From Prorocentrum cordatum (Eukaryota > Sar > Dinophyceae > Prorocentrales > Prorocentraceae): DNA of 64,000 nucleotides. Made by a program: the position numbers and the translations under genes. Position 1 is the first letter of the stretch; each line of letters begins with the position of its first letter. This document shows, one piece after another, positions 21,667 through 33,290 of the stretch. The notes under the pieces are model-generated. The model was given only the letters and a program-made list of their open reading frames with translations. It ran no database searches and was not told where the DNA came from. Location of the stretch: positions 73,501 through 137,500 of the forward strand of contig CAUYUJ010018065.1 in the NCBI GenBank assembly GCA_963575745.1, read 5' to 3'.

Positions 21667-22061
21667 ATGGCCGCGGCGCGCCGCGGGGCGCCTCGTCCCA
21701 CCGCGCCCCGGGGCGTCCGCGTCGCGCTGGCGGCCGCGGCAGCGGCCGCGCTCCCGCGTGCGCCGGCGTTCTCGGGCGCGGGCGGCGCCGCCGCGGGCGA
21801 GCGCGCGCGCCTCTCGCGGCCGCGCGCGCTGGCGGGGGTGGCGCGCGGCAGCGGCGCGCTGCCGCACGGGCGCGGCGCGGGGGCGCGCGGGAGGCGCGGC
21901 GCGGCGGGCGCGCGGCGGCCCCGCGTGGGGGCCGCCCGGCCGGCGGAGGGCGAGGCCGAGGCCCGTCCGCGGTCGCGGCTGTCGCGCGCCATACCGCGCT
22001 GGGACGACCTGGACCGGCGCGTGGCGACCGTGGCCCTCCCGTCCGTGGCCAACCTGCTGAT
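21667..22061 (+). CDS. MATE transporter exon 1: plastid presequence and start of first helix
   Basis: The frame starts at an ATG 24 bases after an in-frame TGA. Residues 5-18 are basic, 19-29 form a hydrophobic alanine-rich core (VALAAAAAAAL), and APA-F at 32-35 looks like a signal-peptidase site followed by phenylalanine. This F is the usual mark of transit peptides in plastids of red-algal origin. Residues 36-105 are rich in A, R, G and S, as in a transit peptide. Residues 112-131 read WDDLDRRVATVALPSVANLL, the conserved start of MATE proteins. The exon would end at base 22,061 with a GC donor (GCGAGG) in phase 2, and the next exon supplies the rest of an isoleucine codon. Very high GC at third positions matches the other exons. 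The link to exon 2 across 11.7 kb is inferred from phase and from family sequence order. Confidence 0.72.
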
Positions 22062-22599
22062 GCGAGGGCCAGCGCCAGGTCCGCCAGGCCCCCTTTGTGC
22101 CGATCGCTCGCGCCGCGTGCCTTGGAGAGGGCTCGCCCTCCCGCTCCGCTGCCACCTGCGCACCCCTGCAGGGAGTCGGGGATACGAGCCTCTGGAGCAA
22201 GGGGCCGTTGGGTCCTGAGGCTCTGGGCATGCATGTTGTGCCTGTTTGCTCTTTGCTTTCTTGGCCCGAGGATAACACAGACGCGGCGCGTTCTGAGTGC
22301 CTCCCGTTTCGTATTCAATACTCATGGTTTGTTTCGAGTGTACTGCTGCTCCCCCGATTCCTCTCATCTCCACTCCTTCCCTCTACCCATCCCGTTCCCC
22401 TCTCGCTCAAACTTGTTTGCCTTCTCCCCATGCCTCCATCACGCGCTCCCTCCCTCTTTCCGCTATGAATTTCCTTTGATCCTTCCCCCGTTCCTCCTCC
22501 CCGCCACTGACTTCTGGTCGCTGCTGTTTGCTGGAGGATGTGGACAAGGACGGGGAGAATGAGGAGGATATGGCAGGGCTCGACCTAAACGGTGTTTTC

Positions 22600-25110
22600 C
22601 TACTTTTTCCCATGTGTTTCCGTTTTACTTTTGTTTTTCGTTGTGAACGCGTTTCAAAACACGTTTTCACATGCTCTGAACGCCGGCCGTCGCGCCCATG
22701 TGTTTCGGCCACCGGGCTGCCGTTTTGTTGGTCGTTCTGATCTGGCACAGGCGCGTGCCGCACGTTTTGTTGGGCGTTCTGTTTTCTCGTGGGCAGGCGC
22801 CGCTTGTTTTGTTGGCGTTTTGCTTTGCTGGGGGGTCACCCCCCCAGCACCACCACCCTGCAAAATCCCGAAGCACAAGCCCCCCAGAGCACAACCCCCT
22901 AGCACAACCCCCCAGCACAGCCCTGAAAACCCCCCAGCACGGCCCCCCAGCACAACCTCCATCACAACCTCCAGCACAACCCTCCCAAGCACAACCCCCC
23001 AGCACAACCTCCAGCACATCCTCCGGCACAACCTCCAGCACAACCTCCATCACAACCTCCAGCACAACCTCCAGCACAACCTCCAACGCAACCTCCAGCA
23101 CGACCTCCAGCACAACCTCCAGCACAACCTCCAGCACAACCTCCAGCACAACCTCCAGCTCAACCGCCAGCGCGACCTCCAGCACAACCTCCAGCACAAC
23201 CTCCTGCACAACCACAACCTCCAGCACAACCTCCAGCACAACCTCCAGCACAACCTCCAGCACAACCTCCAGCACAACCTCCAGCACAACCTCCGGCACA
23301 ACCTCCAGCACGACCTCCAGCACAACCTCCAGCACAACCTCCAGCACAAGCACAACCTCCAGCACAACACACAACCTCCAGCACAACCTCCAGCACAACC
23401 TCCAGCACAACCTGCACAACCTCCAGCACGCACAACCTCCAGCACAACCTCCAGCACAACCTCAGCACAACCTCCAGCACAACCTCCCGCACAACCTCCA
23501 GCACAACCTCCAGCACAACCTCCAGCACAACCTCCAGCACAACCTCCAGCACAACCTCCAGCACAACCTCCAGCACAACCTCCAACATCCCGCACAACCT
23601 CCAGCACAACCTCCAGCACAACCTCCAGCACAACTTCCAGCACAACCTCCAGCACAACCTCCAGCACATCCTCCGGCACAACTGCAGCACAACCTCCAGC
23701 ACAACCTCCAGCACAACCTCCAGCACAACCTCCAGCACAACCTCCAGCACAACCTCCAGCACAACCTCCAGCACAACCTCCAGCACAACCTCCAGCACAA
23801 CCTCCACAACCTCCAGCACAACCTCCAGCACAACCTCCAGCACAACCTCCAGCACAACCTCCAGCACAACCTCCAGCACAACACTCCAGCACAACCTCCA
23901 GCACAAAGCACAACCTCCAGCACAATCTCCAGCACAACACTCCAGCACAACGCACAAGCACAACCTCCAGCACAACCTCCAGCACACAACCTCCAGCACA
24001 ACCTCCAGCTCCAGCACCGCCAGCACAACCTCCAGCACAGCACTCCAGCACAACCTCCAGCACGACTCTCCAGCACAACCTCCAGCACAACCTCCAGCAC
24101 AACCTCCAGCACAAGCACAACCTCCAGCACGACCCAGCACTCCAGCACAACCTCCAGCACGCACCTCCAGCACAACCTCCAGCACGACCTCCAGCACAAC
24201 CTCCAGCACTCCAGCACTACCTCCAGCACTACCTCCAGCACAACCTTCAGCACAACTTCCAGCACAACCTCCAGACTCTAAATTGGTCCTCTCTAGGGGT
24301 TGTGCTGGCAGGTTGTGCCGGGGGGTTGTGCTGGGGGGATGTGCTGGGTGTGTGTGCGGGGGGTTGTGCTGGGGGGGGTTGTGCTGGGGATTGTGCGGGG
24401 GGTTGTGCTGGGGGGTTGTGCCAAGGGGTTGTGCTGAGAGTTGTGCTGAAGGGTTGTGATTGGGGGTTGTCATGCTGGGGGATTGTGCTGTGGGGTTGTG
24501 CTGGGAGGTTGTGCTGGGGGGTTGTGCCAGGGGGTTGTGCCAGGGGGTTGTGCCACGGGGTTGTGCTGGGGGGTTGTGCTGGGGGGGTCGTGCTGGGAAG
24601 GGGGGTGGGTTGTGCTGGGGGGGGGTGCTGAGGTGTTGTGCTGGGGGGGGGGTGCTTGGGGTTTGTGCTGGGTGATTGCGCTGGAGGTTTGTGCTGGGGG
24701 ATTTTGCGGAGGGGGGTTGTGCGGAGGGGGGTTGTGTTGGGGGTCGTGCTGTGCGAGTGTGTGCTGGGGGGTTGTGCTGGGATCTCCACCTAAATCGTCA
24801 CTCGCTCCCTCGCGGACTAAATCTCTATCTAGATCTCCGCCTAAATTGTTACTCGCGCTCTCGATGCTTAAACCTTCACTTGACTCGTCGTCGTCGTCGT
24901 TGTTCCTTGGCGCTCGCTCGTTTAGTTTTGTCCGTTTTGTTGGTGGCCCGCGGCCGTGGCACCGTTCTGTTATGCGTTTCGTTTTCGGCTGCTCGGGGGC
25001 CGCTGTTTTGTTCACCCGCTGTTTTGTTCCAGAACGGCCCGCGCGACGCCGGCCGGCGTTTTCGCTCAAACTTCGTTTTTAAACGGAAACGAAACGTGAA
25101 CAGAAAACAC
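22600..25110. repeat. 2.5-kb foldback built on a 12-bp unit (in MATE intron 1)
   Basis: The left part (22,880-24,270) is a tandem array of CACAACCTCCAG. The right part (24,295-24,780) is the reverse complement type, TTGTGCTGGGGGG. Outer flanks are also complementary in type: TTTCCGTTTTAC near 22,618 and GAACGCCGGCCGTCGCGC near 22,678 on the left, against GCGCGACGCCGGCCGGCG near 25,043 and AAACGGAAACG near 25,080 on the right. The long open frames in it (679 and 527 codons, plus strand) are repeat readings of proline, glutamine and threonine. Confidence 0.8.
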
Positions 25111-25134
25111 TGTTCAGGTTGAGCCCTGGGATAT

Positions 25135-25370
25135 GGGTGATACAGAGAGAGAGGAGGGGGGGGAGGGGGGGGGAAGTACCAAAAACAACAAGCATGATAT
25201 GGAAAGTATCCAGCTGCCTGCGGCACACCCCGCCACCGTGCCTGTGCAACTGCGTAAACGGAAAGACATTGAATTCTTAAGGCTCCACGGATCCCCACCA
25301 TCCCATCCAGGAATGATGCCCGGGGGAGTTGCTTTCATAAGGGGGAGCGTGGCATCACTTGGAAAGCTCA
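25135..25370. other. No gene recognised (MATE intron 1)
   Basis: Short unique stretch between the foldback and the next GCC-TCTTGG tract. Confidence 0.4.
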
Positions 25371-25875
25371 GGAAGCCTCCGTGGGCCAGAGGCTTCTTGG
25401 ATGCCTCTCGGTATCTTCGGATGTCCCTCGGCGCCTTGGGAGCCTTTTGAAGACCTCTTGTGAAGTCTTGGGGCCTCGTTGCGGTTGTCGCAGCCTCTGG
25501 GGGCGCCTTGGATGCTTCTTGGGAGCCCCTTGGGGTTGCTTGGGAGCCTCTTGGAGGCCTCTTGGGGGCCTCTTAGGGGCCTCTTGGGTGCCTCTTGGGT
25601 GGTCTTGGGGCTATCGTGGATCTTGAGCGGTCGCAAACCGATACAGGCGAGAACTTCTCGACGTATTTCAAACACCTCATTGTGTTTGCTTCATCGCGTT
25701 CTTGGAGGGCCTCTTGGAGGCCTCTTGGGTCGTCTTGGAGGCCGTTGGGGATGTCTTCAGGCTGTCTTGGGAGCCTCTTGACTGGTCTTCGGCCATCGTG
25801 GGCCGTCTTGATGACATCTCGGCTGTCTTGGAAGCCGTCGTTGAGGCCACCGTGGCCGTCGGGAGGCCGAAAAAC
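25370..25875 (+). repeat. GCC-TCTTGG tract 3
   Basis: Degenerate 10-11 bp units (GCCTCTTGGG, GCCGTCTTGG) in two blocks around a spacer at about 25,640-25,710 that begins with GGCGAGAACTT. Lies inside intron 1 of the MATE gene. Confidence 0.85.
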
Positions 25876-26007
25876 ATGCCAAAGAGCAATTGCAGGGGGG
25901 GCGGTTGCTGAGGAGTGCGTGCGCAAACAAACAAACCAAATTATCCCAGTGCGACCTTACCTAGGAGCTGGAGCCCCTAGGAAAGCAGCATTAGTAGTAA
26001 CAGTAAA

Positions 26008-26215
26008 GCTAAGCTAAAGCTAAGCTAACGCTAATGTAAAGCTAAGCTAACGCTAAGCTGTCGCTGCGCTAAAGCTAAGCTACAGCTAAGCTACAGCTAA
26101 GCTAAAGCTAAGCTAAAGCTAAGCTACAACTAAGCTGAAGCTAAGCTAAAGCTAAGCTAAAGCTAAGCTAAAGCTAAACTAAAGCTAAGCTAAAGCTAAA
26201 GCTAAAGCTCCCAGG
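26008..26215 (+). repeat. (AGCTAA)n minisatellite
   Basis: About 200 bp of AGCTAAGCTAA-type units, often paired as AAGCTAAGCT. The AGCT core is self-complementary, so either strand can fold. Confidence 0.95.
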
Positions 26216-26479
26216 GGACTGGGGGAACCGCGGGGCGGGGACTGGGGGACCCGCCCGGGGCGCTTTGCACTGCCCGGCCCTTTTAAGCTAAGAGAGTAAG
26301 AACCCTCTAGGCAGAGCCTAGGTAGGGAATAAGCAAGCAAACAAACAAACAGCAACTTACAACACCAGAGCATTGAAGGAGACAGGGACGGTGGCGGACA
26401 GATGTAGTAGAACCATCAGCCTCCCATTCCCATCAGAAAAGTGAACCGCCTCCACACTTGAATTACATGTTGGTCTGGT

Positions 26480-27040
26480 ATGTTCTAGGGCGCCCCAAGA
26501 CGGCCCCAAGGCAGCCTTCAGAGGCCCCGAAGAGATCCCAAGGTGGCCAGGACGGTCCGAAGACGGCCACATATTGCCGCAGGACGGCCCACTGGGTTCC
26601 CAAGACGGCCCAGGGGGGCCGAAGAGGGCCATTCCAGAGGCAACCAACACCGATTGACGTAAGACTGTTGTGGCGCGATCATGGCATACTCGCCTTCTCG
26701 ATATCCAGAACATCCAAGACGGACAAAAAGCCTTCAAGATCACCCCGCGATGGCCCAACAGGCTCAGAGAGAGCCCCAAGAGAGGTCCAAGACTGTCCAA
26801 GGTCCCCAAGTGGCCCCAAGAGGGCGCATAATAGTTCACGACAGCCCAGACAGGCCCCAAGAGGGCCCACTGGGGCCCCCAGGCAGCCCCAGCTGACCCC
26901 CGAGAAATCCCGAGGGGGCCACAAGAAGGCCAAACGGGGCACAGCTGCACCCCGACAGCGAGACCCCCAAGGGGGCCATCGCCATCGTGGACTAGTACGG
27001 CGGACCCCCAAGGGGGTCCATCGCCATCTTGGATTAGTAC
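26480..27040 (-). repeat. GCC-TCTTGG tract 4, reverse orientation
   Basis: On the plus strand the units read CCAAGACGGCC and CCCAAGAGGGCC, the reverse complement of the other tracts. A spacer-like break lies near 26,680-26,720 (GCATACTCGCCTTCTCG). A 363-codon minus-strand frame here is not supported as a gene. Confidence 0.8.
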
Positions 27041-27054
27041 GGGGATGTTTAAGA

Positions 27055-27260
27055 TATGCCGTCCACAGATGTGTGAATATAAATACATATATACAAACAT
27101 GCATACACATGTATATAGATGTATATATATGTGTGTGCATATGCATATGTATACAGACGCATTTGAACTTACAGACTGTACACATATATGTGTATATATA
27201 TATGTGCACACATATATATATATATATATATATGTGTGTATGCCTATGTGTGTATACAAA
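27055..27260. repeat. AT-rich (TATG/TA)n tract
   Basis: ATACATA, TATATG and TA repeats, a local AT-rich island in otherwise GC-rich DNA. Confidence 0.9.
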
Positions 27261-27574
27261 TCTGAGTGTGTAGAGTGGAGTGGGAGAGCCCACGAATTTC
27301 TACCATCCTTGGGGGGCATGCCTAGAGCGGGCTTCACGGTGAGGATTGTTGTTGTTTCTTGCTGAGTGGTGTGTGTTGTTTGTTTGTTTGTGTGTTGTCG
27401 TCGTCGCCGCGACCCACTCAGCTTGCGTTGGCAAGCATTCGGCACCAATGGCCGTCTCGTTGTGTAGCAAATGCAAAAAGGCGGCGCCTACGGCGGGTTT
27501 CTCCAGAGCCTTGCAGACCGCCGACGACCCCGCCGCTTTCTCACGCTTGCCCGCAATTGCGAGGGGGGGCGATG

Positions 27575-27860
27575 GTACATATATATATATAGAGAGAGAG
27601 AGAGATGTATACACATCTGCTTGTATGACATACATACATACATGCATACATACAGAGACAGCGGACAAATAGAGAGAGTGTGAGAGATAGTTAGAAAGGA
27701 ATCAATGAATAAAGAAAGAGGGGGAGGGACAGAGACAGTGACACAGGCAGCGAGAGCAAGTCAGACAGAGAGAGAGAGAAAGGGAGAGGAGGGAGAGAGA
27801 GAGAGAGAGATGACAAAGAGAGAGAGAGAGATAAAGACAGAAGCAGAGGCAGAGAGACGG
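27575..27860 (+). repeat. (GA)n tract with TA run
   Basis: A TA run (about 27,578) followed by GA dinucleotides and GAGAGACAGA variants, with ATACATACATACATGCATAC at about 27,629. No gene. Confidence 0.9.
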
Positions 27861-29225
27861 CCAGGTTTTCAAACAAATTGGGCGCTCTCGATCCGCCTTG
27901 GGAATATCATGGGGACTTTGGGGGCCCTCCTGAACGGTCAAAAGGCAAGCCAGGAAATCCAGCCGGCAACGGAGAAACCCGGCCTCGAACGGAAAAATCG
28001 TCGTCGAACGAACGGGGAAGGTTGTCGCTCGAACGGAGAAATCTTGCGGGACGTGACCAGGAAGCGTCGTCGGTTGAGCGAGGAAATGTCTTCGTGGCTG
28101 TGGTTGAAAAGGGGGCGCTGTTTCCCCAAGGTCAGTTTCGGTGATGGTTGCGCTTGGGAGATTTTCTTGCCAATATCATTTCTGGTGGTCTCTGGCTTGC
28201 TCCGATGCTTCTGACTGACCGTTTGGGGGTGGGGTCTCATCTTGTGCCTTCGACCTGTGGTGGTTGCATGTGTTCAAGGTTTCTTTGGGGGTCCAGGGTT
28301 GTCGTCGCGTTGGGGCTCTCTGGAGGCGGCGCTTTATCAGGCTGTCTTCGGTGCCCTGAGGCTTTCCCTGGACTGTAGATTTAGATGTGCAGTTGCTCGG
28401 TTGTCCTGCGCGGAAGTTTTCAAAAGCAGGGCGGATGATTATGGTGAGTTCCGTGTCTTACACTACTTGTTTTCATGTGTTTCTTCGTCTTGTATCTGGC
28501 AGACAAGATGTGTGGTTAAGTTATGGTTCCCTCTTGAGATTTGTTTGTGTGCCTTCAGCTTGTGGTGCTTGCAGGTGCTGTGGATTTCTTTGGCGGTCGG
28601 GGGGTGTACTTCACTCCTGCGTGTGTCGCTTTGGGGCTCTCTGGAGGCGGCGCCTCATCGGGCTGTTTTCGGTGATCGATTGAGTTCCTTGGAACTCTCA
28701 ATGTTCAGCCCTCCGCTATCAGCTTGTGAGGCGCATTCGGGTGCAACTCGCAGGTGGGCACGGGCGGACGCATTCCGCTCGAGTTGTTTTAATTACGGCA
28801 GCGGTTCGCATCGGTGTGCCTTCGAGCGTCGATTCAAGAGTGCGGCCGCTTTGCCGTTTCGCGCGCAAGTTTCCCTAAGTTGTGCGGGTGTGTGCGTGTG
28901 TGGTTGTCAGGCCTCTGTCACCCTCTCCTCCTCCTGCGCCTCTCTCTGTACTCCCTTCGGCGCCGCCATATCGGCTCTCAAGGGCTCTTGAGCTATCATG
29001 GCGCGCCAGTGGCGGACGCGCCCACGCCTCCGCAAAAGGAAATAGAACGTGCTCTCTTCTAGCACGGGTCCCCCTATTTCTACCTCGTGTCTCTCTGTCT
29101 CAAGACGGCCACTCCCGTACAATCCACAGGGTGATGTGTAATGTCGCGGTTGGTACGATCGGTTTGTCTATGTATGGGTTTGTTCTTGGTGGTTGATTTT
29201 ATTGGCTATGTGTTGGCGGATAAGA
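27861..29225. other. Intron 1 unique DNA with a 310-bp direct repeat
   Basis: Two blocks, at about 28,238-28,370 and 28,548-28,680, share GTGCCTTCGACCTGTGGTGG-like and CTCTCTGGAGGCGGCGC sequences about 310 bp apart. Open frames such as 28,242-28,991 have no recognised domain. Confidence 0.5.
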
Positions 29226-29229
29226 CTGG

Positions 29230-29800
29230 CATTGCGTTCGTTCTTTCGCGGGGGGGAGGGAGGAAACAGGGCGACGAACAAGAGGAAAGACGTCGGGGGC
29301 GCAGGAGGAGGAGGAGGAGGAACGCGAGGTGGGATCGAACAGGAGGAGGAAGGAATGCAAGCGCGCTGCAGGAGAGGGGATGGACACAAGAGGGGGCCCA
29401 AGCTCAAGCGACCCGAAGCTACCCACCCCCCCTCCCGCGAGGCAGCTCGGACCGCCCTTTTGAAAGGGGGGGGGGTCCGAAACCCACCCACCCCTTTCCC
29501 GTTGTCGACGCCGGGATCCGCCGGGGCTCTTTTTTGCAAAGGGGAGGGGGCTTCGGAAACGGCCCCCCTCTTCCTTCTTGAAAGGGGGGGGGGATCGACA
29601 GCTGGACCCTCCCCCCTCCCTGGTTTCTACACTTCCAGGAAGAGCCCGGGCTCCCCTTTCAGAAGGAGGTGGCTTCAGAAGCTGGCTCCCCGCCCCCGCC
29701 CTTTGCGAAGCAGGGGGTCGCCTGTCAAGGGGTCAAGGGGGGGGGGGGCCCTCCGAGGCTGCCCCCTCCCTTCCCCCTTTTTGTTCGGGTCTGGGGGGCG
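29230..29800 (+). repeat. Degenerate G-run/C-run repeats
   Basis: Alternating GAAAGGGGGGGGGG and CCCACCC-type blocks recur roughly every 100 bases. The pattern is regular enough to look like an eroded satellite. No gene. Confidence 0.55.
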
Positions 29801-29869
29801 AGCTTGGGTTCAGGTTGGCAGGGTGGGGCATCGGAAGCTGCGCGCCTCCCGTCCCGTTTTGTGGATATG

Positions 29870-30110
29870 CGCGAAGTCTTGCCGTTGTCATTGTCGTTCT
29901 CGTCGTCATCGTACTCGTGTTCGCCGTCGTCATCGTAGCGGTCGTCCTCGTAGTCGTCCGCGGCCGCGTCGTCCTCGTTTTCGTCGTAGCGGTCGTCCTG
30001 GTAGCCAGTGTCGTTTGCGTCGTCGTGATTCCCGTGGTCGGTGGTGTTGCCTTCGTCGTCATTGTTGTCAGCGTTCTCGCCGTCGTCGTTGTCGCGTCGC
30101 GCGTTACTTC
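29870..30110 (+). repeat. (GTC/GTT)n degenerate triplets
   Basis: CGTCGT and GTCGTC triplets with ATTGTC and CTCGTC variants. A shorter tract of the same kind is at 30,450-30,590. Confidence 0.85.
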
Positions 30111-30449
30111 CATTCCAGAAGAGCGTTGCCACTTTACGAGAAGCGTGGAAAGGTACGTTTTCCGCCCCCCTTTGCGTTGCCACGTGGGGAATCGAATGTA
30201 CTATGAGTTGTCCGCTCTCCTCTCCCAGAATCACCATGTGATGAGCGGAGCACCCTTTGCTTAGTTTCTGCCTTCTGCAGTGCCACGCGACGAACGAGGA
30301 ACAGGATAGTACTGATATTCCGACGGGTCCCTGAGAATTCCCTTGGGTGTTTGAGGTTTGGGATGACCGTCAAGCCCAGAGATGGAGGGGCGGAGTGAGG
30401 GGAAGGGGAATATCTTTCGGGCTGGGGAGGTGCAACGGGAGGGGCGGTA

Positions 30450-30590
30450 GCACGTCGTCATCGTCGTCTCGTTGCCGTCGTCGTCATTTCGTCGTCGACG
30501 TCGTCGTGGTCGTGGTCGTTCGTCGTCGTCGACGTCGTCGGTTTCGTCGTTTTCGTCGTCGCCGACGTCGCCGAATAATTTCCTCCTTGT
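30450..30590 (+). repeat. (CGT)n triplet tract
   Basis: CGTCGT run with GACGTC breaks, followed at about 30,715-30,775 by a GAGGAG purine run. Confidence 0.85.
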
Positions 30591-30789
30591 GGTCCTAGTG
30601 GGACGCAGACGTGACGAATCTACATTATTGGCTGTGCCCCTTCGTGCATTGCCACGCGACGAGCAGAACAAATGTGCTCCCGCTCCTTGCGTGGCCACGC
30701 GGCGGGTAGAGGATGAAGAGGAGGAGGAAGGAGGGGAGGAAGGAGGAGGAGGATGGAGGAGGAGGAGGAGAAACAAAACACGATTTAGT

Positions 30790-33290
30790 TTCGCTTCCCT
30801 GCGTTGCCACCCGACTAGAATTCACAGGCCAGGGTGGCGCGAGGGCAGGCGGACGGGTGGGCGGGCGGGCGGGCGAGGGGGCGTGTTGGGCCACTGTTCT
30901 TCACGAACAGGCTGATAGTGCAGCGGCTCTCATGGCGTAGCCTTTTGAGTAATCGTGTGATCGGTTATCGTTTGGCGTCGCCGTCGTCAACATCGCGGTA
31001 CCGGCTGGATGTCTCATTCTCTGTTGTACACCTCCCGTTCGCGAAATGCCCATGCTTGCGAATCCCTCTGCCGATATCAGCGGCCCCCGCCCAAAAATTG
31101 AAAAGTCAGGGTGATCGAGACTCTCGTCGAGGGTCGAGTCTTCGAAATTGGGGCAGGCGCTTGTATTGAGGTGTATCATTGGGGCTCCCAGGGCAATCTC
31201 GGGGCGAACCCTTTCCTAGACGTATGCATAAGTCGTATTTCGTATTGAGGTGTATCATTGGGACCCACGAGGCAAGCTCGGGGCGAACCATTCCTTAGGC
31301 TTAGCCATAGTTGCGTCGTGTATCGAGACAGGGGGGCTTCAAGAGCGAGGGGGGTCGAAGAAACGATTTTGTTCCCAGAGCCGGTTGTCCCTGGGCTTCC
31401 GGCGGCGTTGGGGCTCCCGGAGCAATCTCGGAGCGAACCTTGTCCTAGACGTGTGCATCGCTGCTTTGTGTATCGAGACAGGAGGGCTTCAAGGGCGAGG
31501 GAGGCCAGAGTAAAACAGGGCTAAGATCGGGATAAATCGCTCCAGAGCGTTCCAGAGCGCTCTCAGAGCGTTCCGGAACGCTCTGGAGCGGCCGCGGCGC
31601 CCAATACATCCTCCAAACCCGCCGATTCTCAGAGATTTCGAGTTATCCCGATCCAATTTTGTCCCGATCTTCGCGTCGTTTTACAGAGAAACGATTGTGT
31701 TCACAGGGCCAGTTGTCCTTGGTGTGCGTTGGGTTTTCGGCGGTAGCGACGGGATCAGGCCTTCATCGACGGCTTCCGGCTTCTCGATGCGTTTGAAGGA
31801 TCCCTCCAAGAGCGTCAAGAAAATTTGGATTCGCCCGAGAAATTGGCCGTTCGCTTGGGTACGGTTCGCTTGAGTACGGTTTCCCGGCCCTCGGCTTGCC
31901 CTGCCTTTTCCTCGCTGAGGGAAATCAATTTCTTTGTTCGCATGCCCGCATGCCTTGCTCGACCGAGAAAACGTATTTTGTCGACCCTCCTGGACTGGCT
32001 TTGCCATCGTTGAGAAGTATATTCAGCCATCATGTCTACCCTTTGGGCTGTTTTGGTCTATTATGGAGGCTTTGTTGGGTCGTTCTGGGGCTCCTTAGCT
32101 CTCTTAGAGCCTTCGTGCGTCATCTTAGGAAGCCCCTGGGTCACTAATGAGGTTTTCTGGGTGAGGCCCTTGAAGTGATTTTGACGTAGTATTGCGTCGA
32201 AAGCTCGAAAATCCAAGAGACATGTCAGCCATTGTGTGGTCTGTCTGGACACTGTCTCACGGTAAAATGGTATGGTTTCTTCGGCTTGTTTTGCGAGTAG
32301 AACAAAATTCCCTGCGTTGCCACTTGACGAAAATAAGCGATCGGGCGGGCAGGCAGGCGGGCGGGTAAGCGGGTGAGCGAGCGAGCGGGCGTGATTGCCA
32401 CTGTTGTGCATTAAGTGGTTGTTAGGTGCAGTTGTTCTCATGGCATAGTTTCACTGAGTAATTGTGTGATTGGATCTCGTTCGGCGTCGTTGTCATCTTC
32501 GTATTGCCGTTTTGATGTTTCATTGTCGTGTTCACGTGTCTTTCGCGAAGTACCCGGATGCCTGCAAATCCCGTTGCCGATACCAACGGCCCCCGCCTTC
32601 AAATCAAAAAGCCAGGGTGATCGAGATTCTGGCCAAGGGTCGAGTTTTCGAAATTAGGGCAGGCGCTTGTATTGAGGTGTATCATTGGGGCTCCCGGGGC
32701 AATCTCGGGGCGAACCCTTTCCTAGACGTATGCATCGTTGCTTTGTGTATCGAGACAGGGGTACTTCAAGGGCGAGGGAGGCCAGAGAAACGATTTTGTT
32801 CACAGGGCCAGTTGTCCCTGATGTGCGTTGGGTTTTCGGTAGCAGCGACGGGATCAGGCCTTCATCGAGGTCCTTTGGCCTCGCGATGCGGGTGGAGGTT
32901 TCCTCTGGGAATGTCCGGATTTGTTTCGCTCGCCCGAGAAAGTGACGCCGTTTGCTTGAGTATGGTTTCCTGGCTCGCCCTGCCAAATTACTTCGCTGCG
33001 GAAAATGAGTATCTTTATTCGCTTGCCGAAGGTCCCTCGCCCGAGAAGGGAGCTGTATCTTGTCCCCTGACAAACCTTCTGGACCGGCCTGGCCTTCGTT
33101 GAGAGGTATATTCAGCCATCATGTTAGCTTTTTGGGCTGTCTTGGTCCACTCCACTATGAAGGCTTTGTTGGGTACATTTGGGGGTCCCTGAAAGCTCAC
33201 TGAAAGCCTCCGTTCGTCATCCTGGGGAGCCCTTGGGTCACTAATGAGGCTTTCAAGGGGAGGCCAATGAAGTGATTTTGACATAAATAT
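30790..33290 (+). repeat. Tandem duplication of about 1.5 kb (MATE intron 1)
   Basis: Landmarks repeat about 1.5 kb apart: CCTGCGTTGCCACCCGACTA (30,799) and CCTGCGTTGCCACTTGACGA (32,310); GCGCTTGTATTGAGGTGTAT (31,157 and 32,663); and TTCAGCCATCATGT (about 32,023 and 33,112). The left copy has extra internal copies of a GGTGTATCATTGGG to GAAACGATT block between 31,160 and 31,520, plus a transposon insertion. Confidence 0.85.
31511..31683 (+). mobile_element. 173-bp inverted-repeat element, family 1, copy A
   Basis: Ends are TAAAAC and GTTTTA, with subterminal AAGATCGGGATAAAT and TTTTGTCCCGATCTT, and a core of CCAGAGCGTTCC-type repeats. CAGAG flanks both sides (31,506-31,510 and 31,684-31,688), a perfect 5-bp target duplication. 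The related block at 32,781-32,800 has the same flanks with a single CAGAG and no insert, an empty site. Copy B at 33,970-34,142 is inverted, the same length, and I count three mismatches. No ORF, so a non-autonomous DNA transposon. Confidence 0.92.

Noticed and set aside
22592-24631. 679-codon plus-strand frame rich in P, A, Q, T, N and H
   Set aside because: It follows the 12-bp CACAACCTCCAG array and shifts between repeat frames. It lies inside MATE intron 1 and has no non-repeat core.
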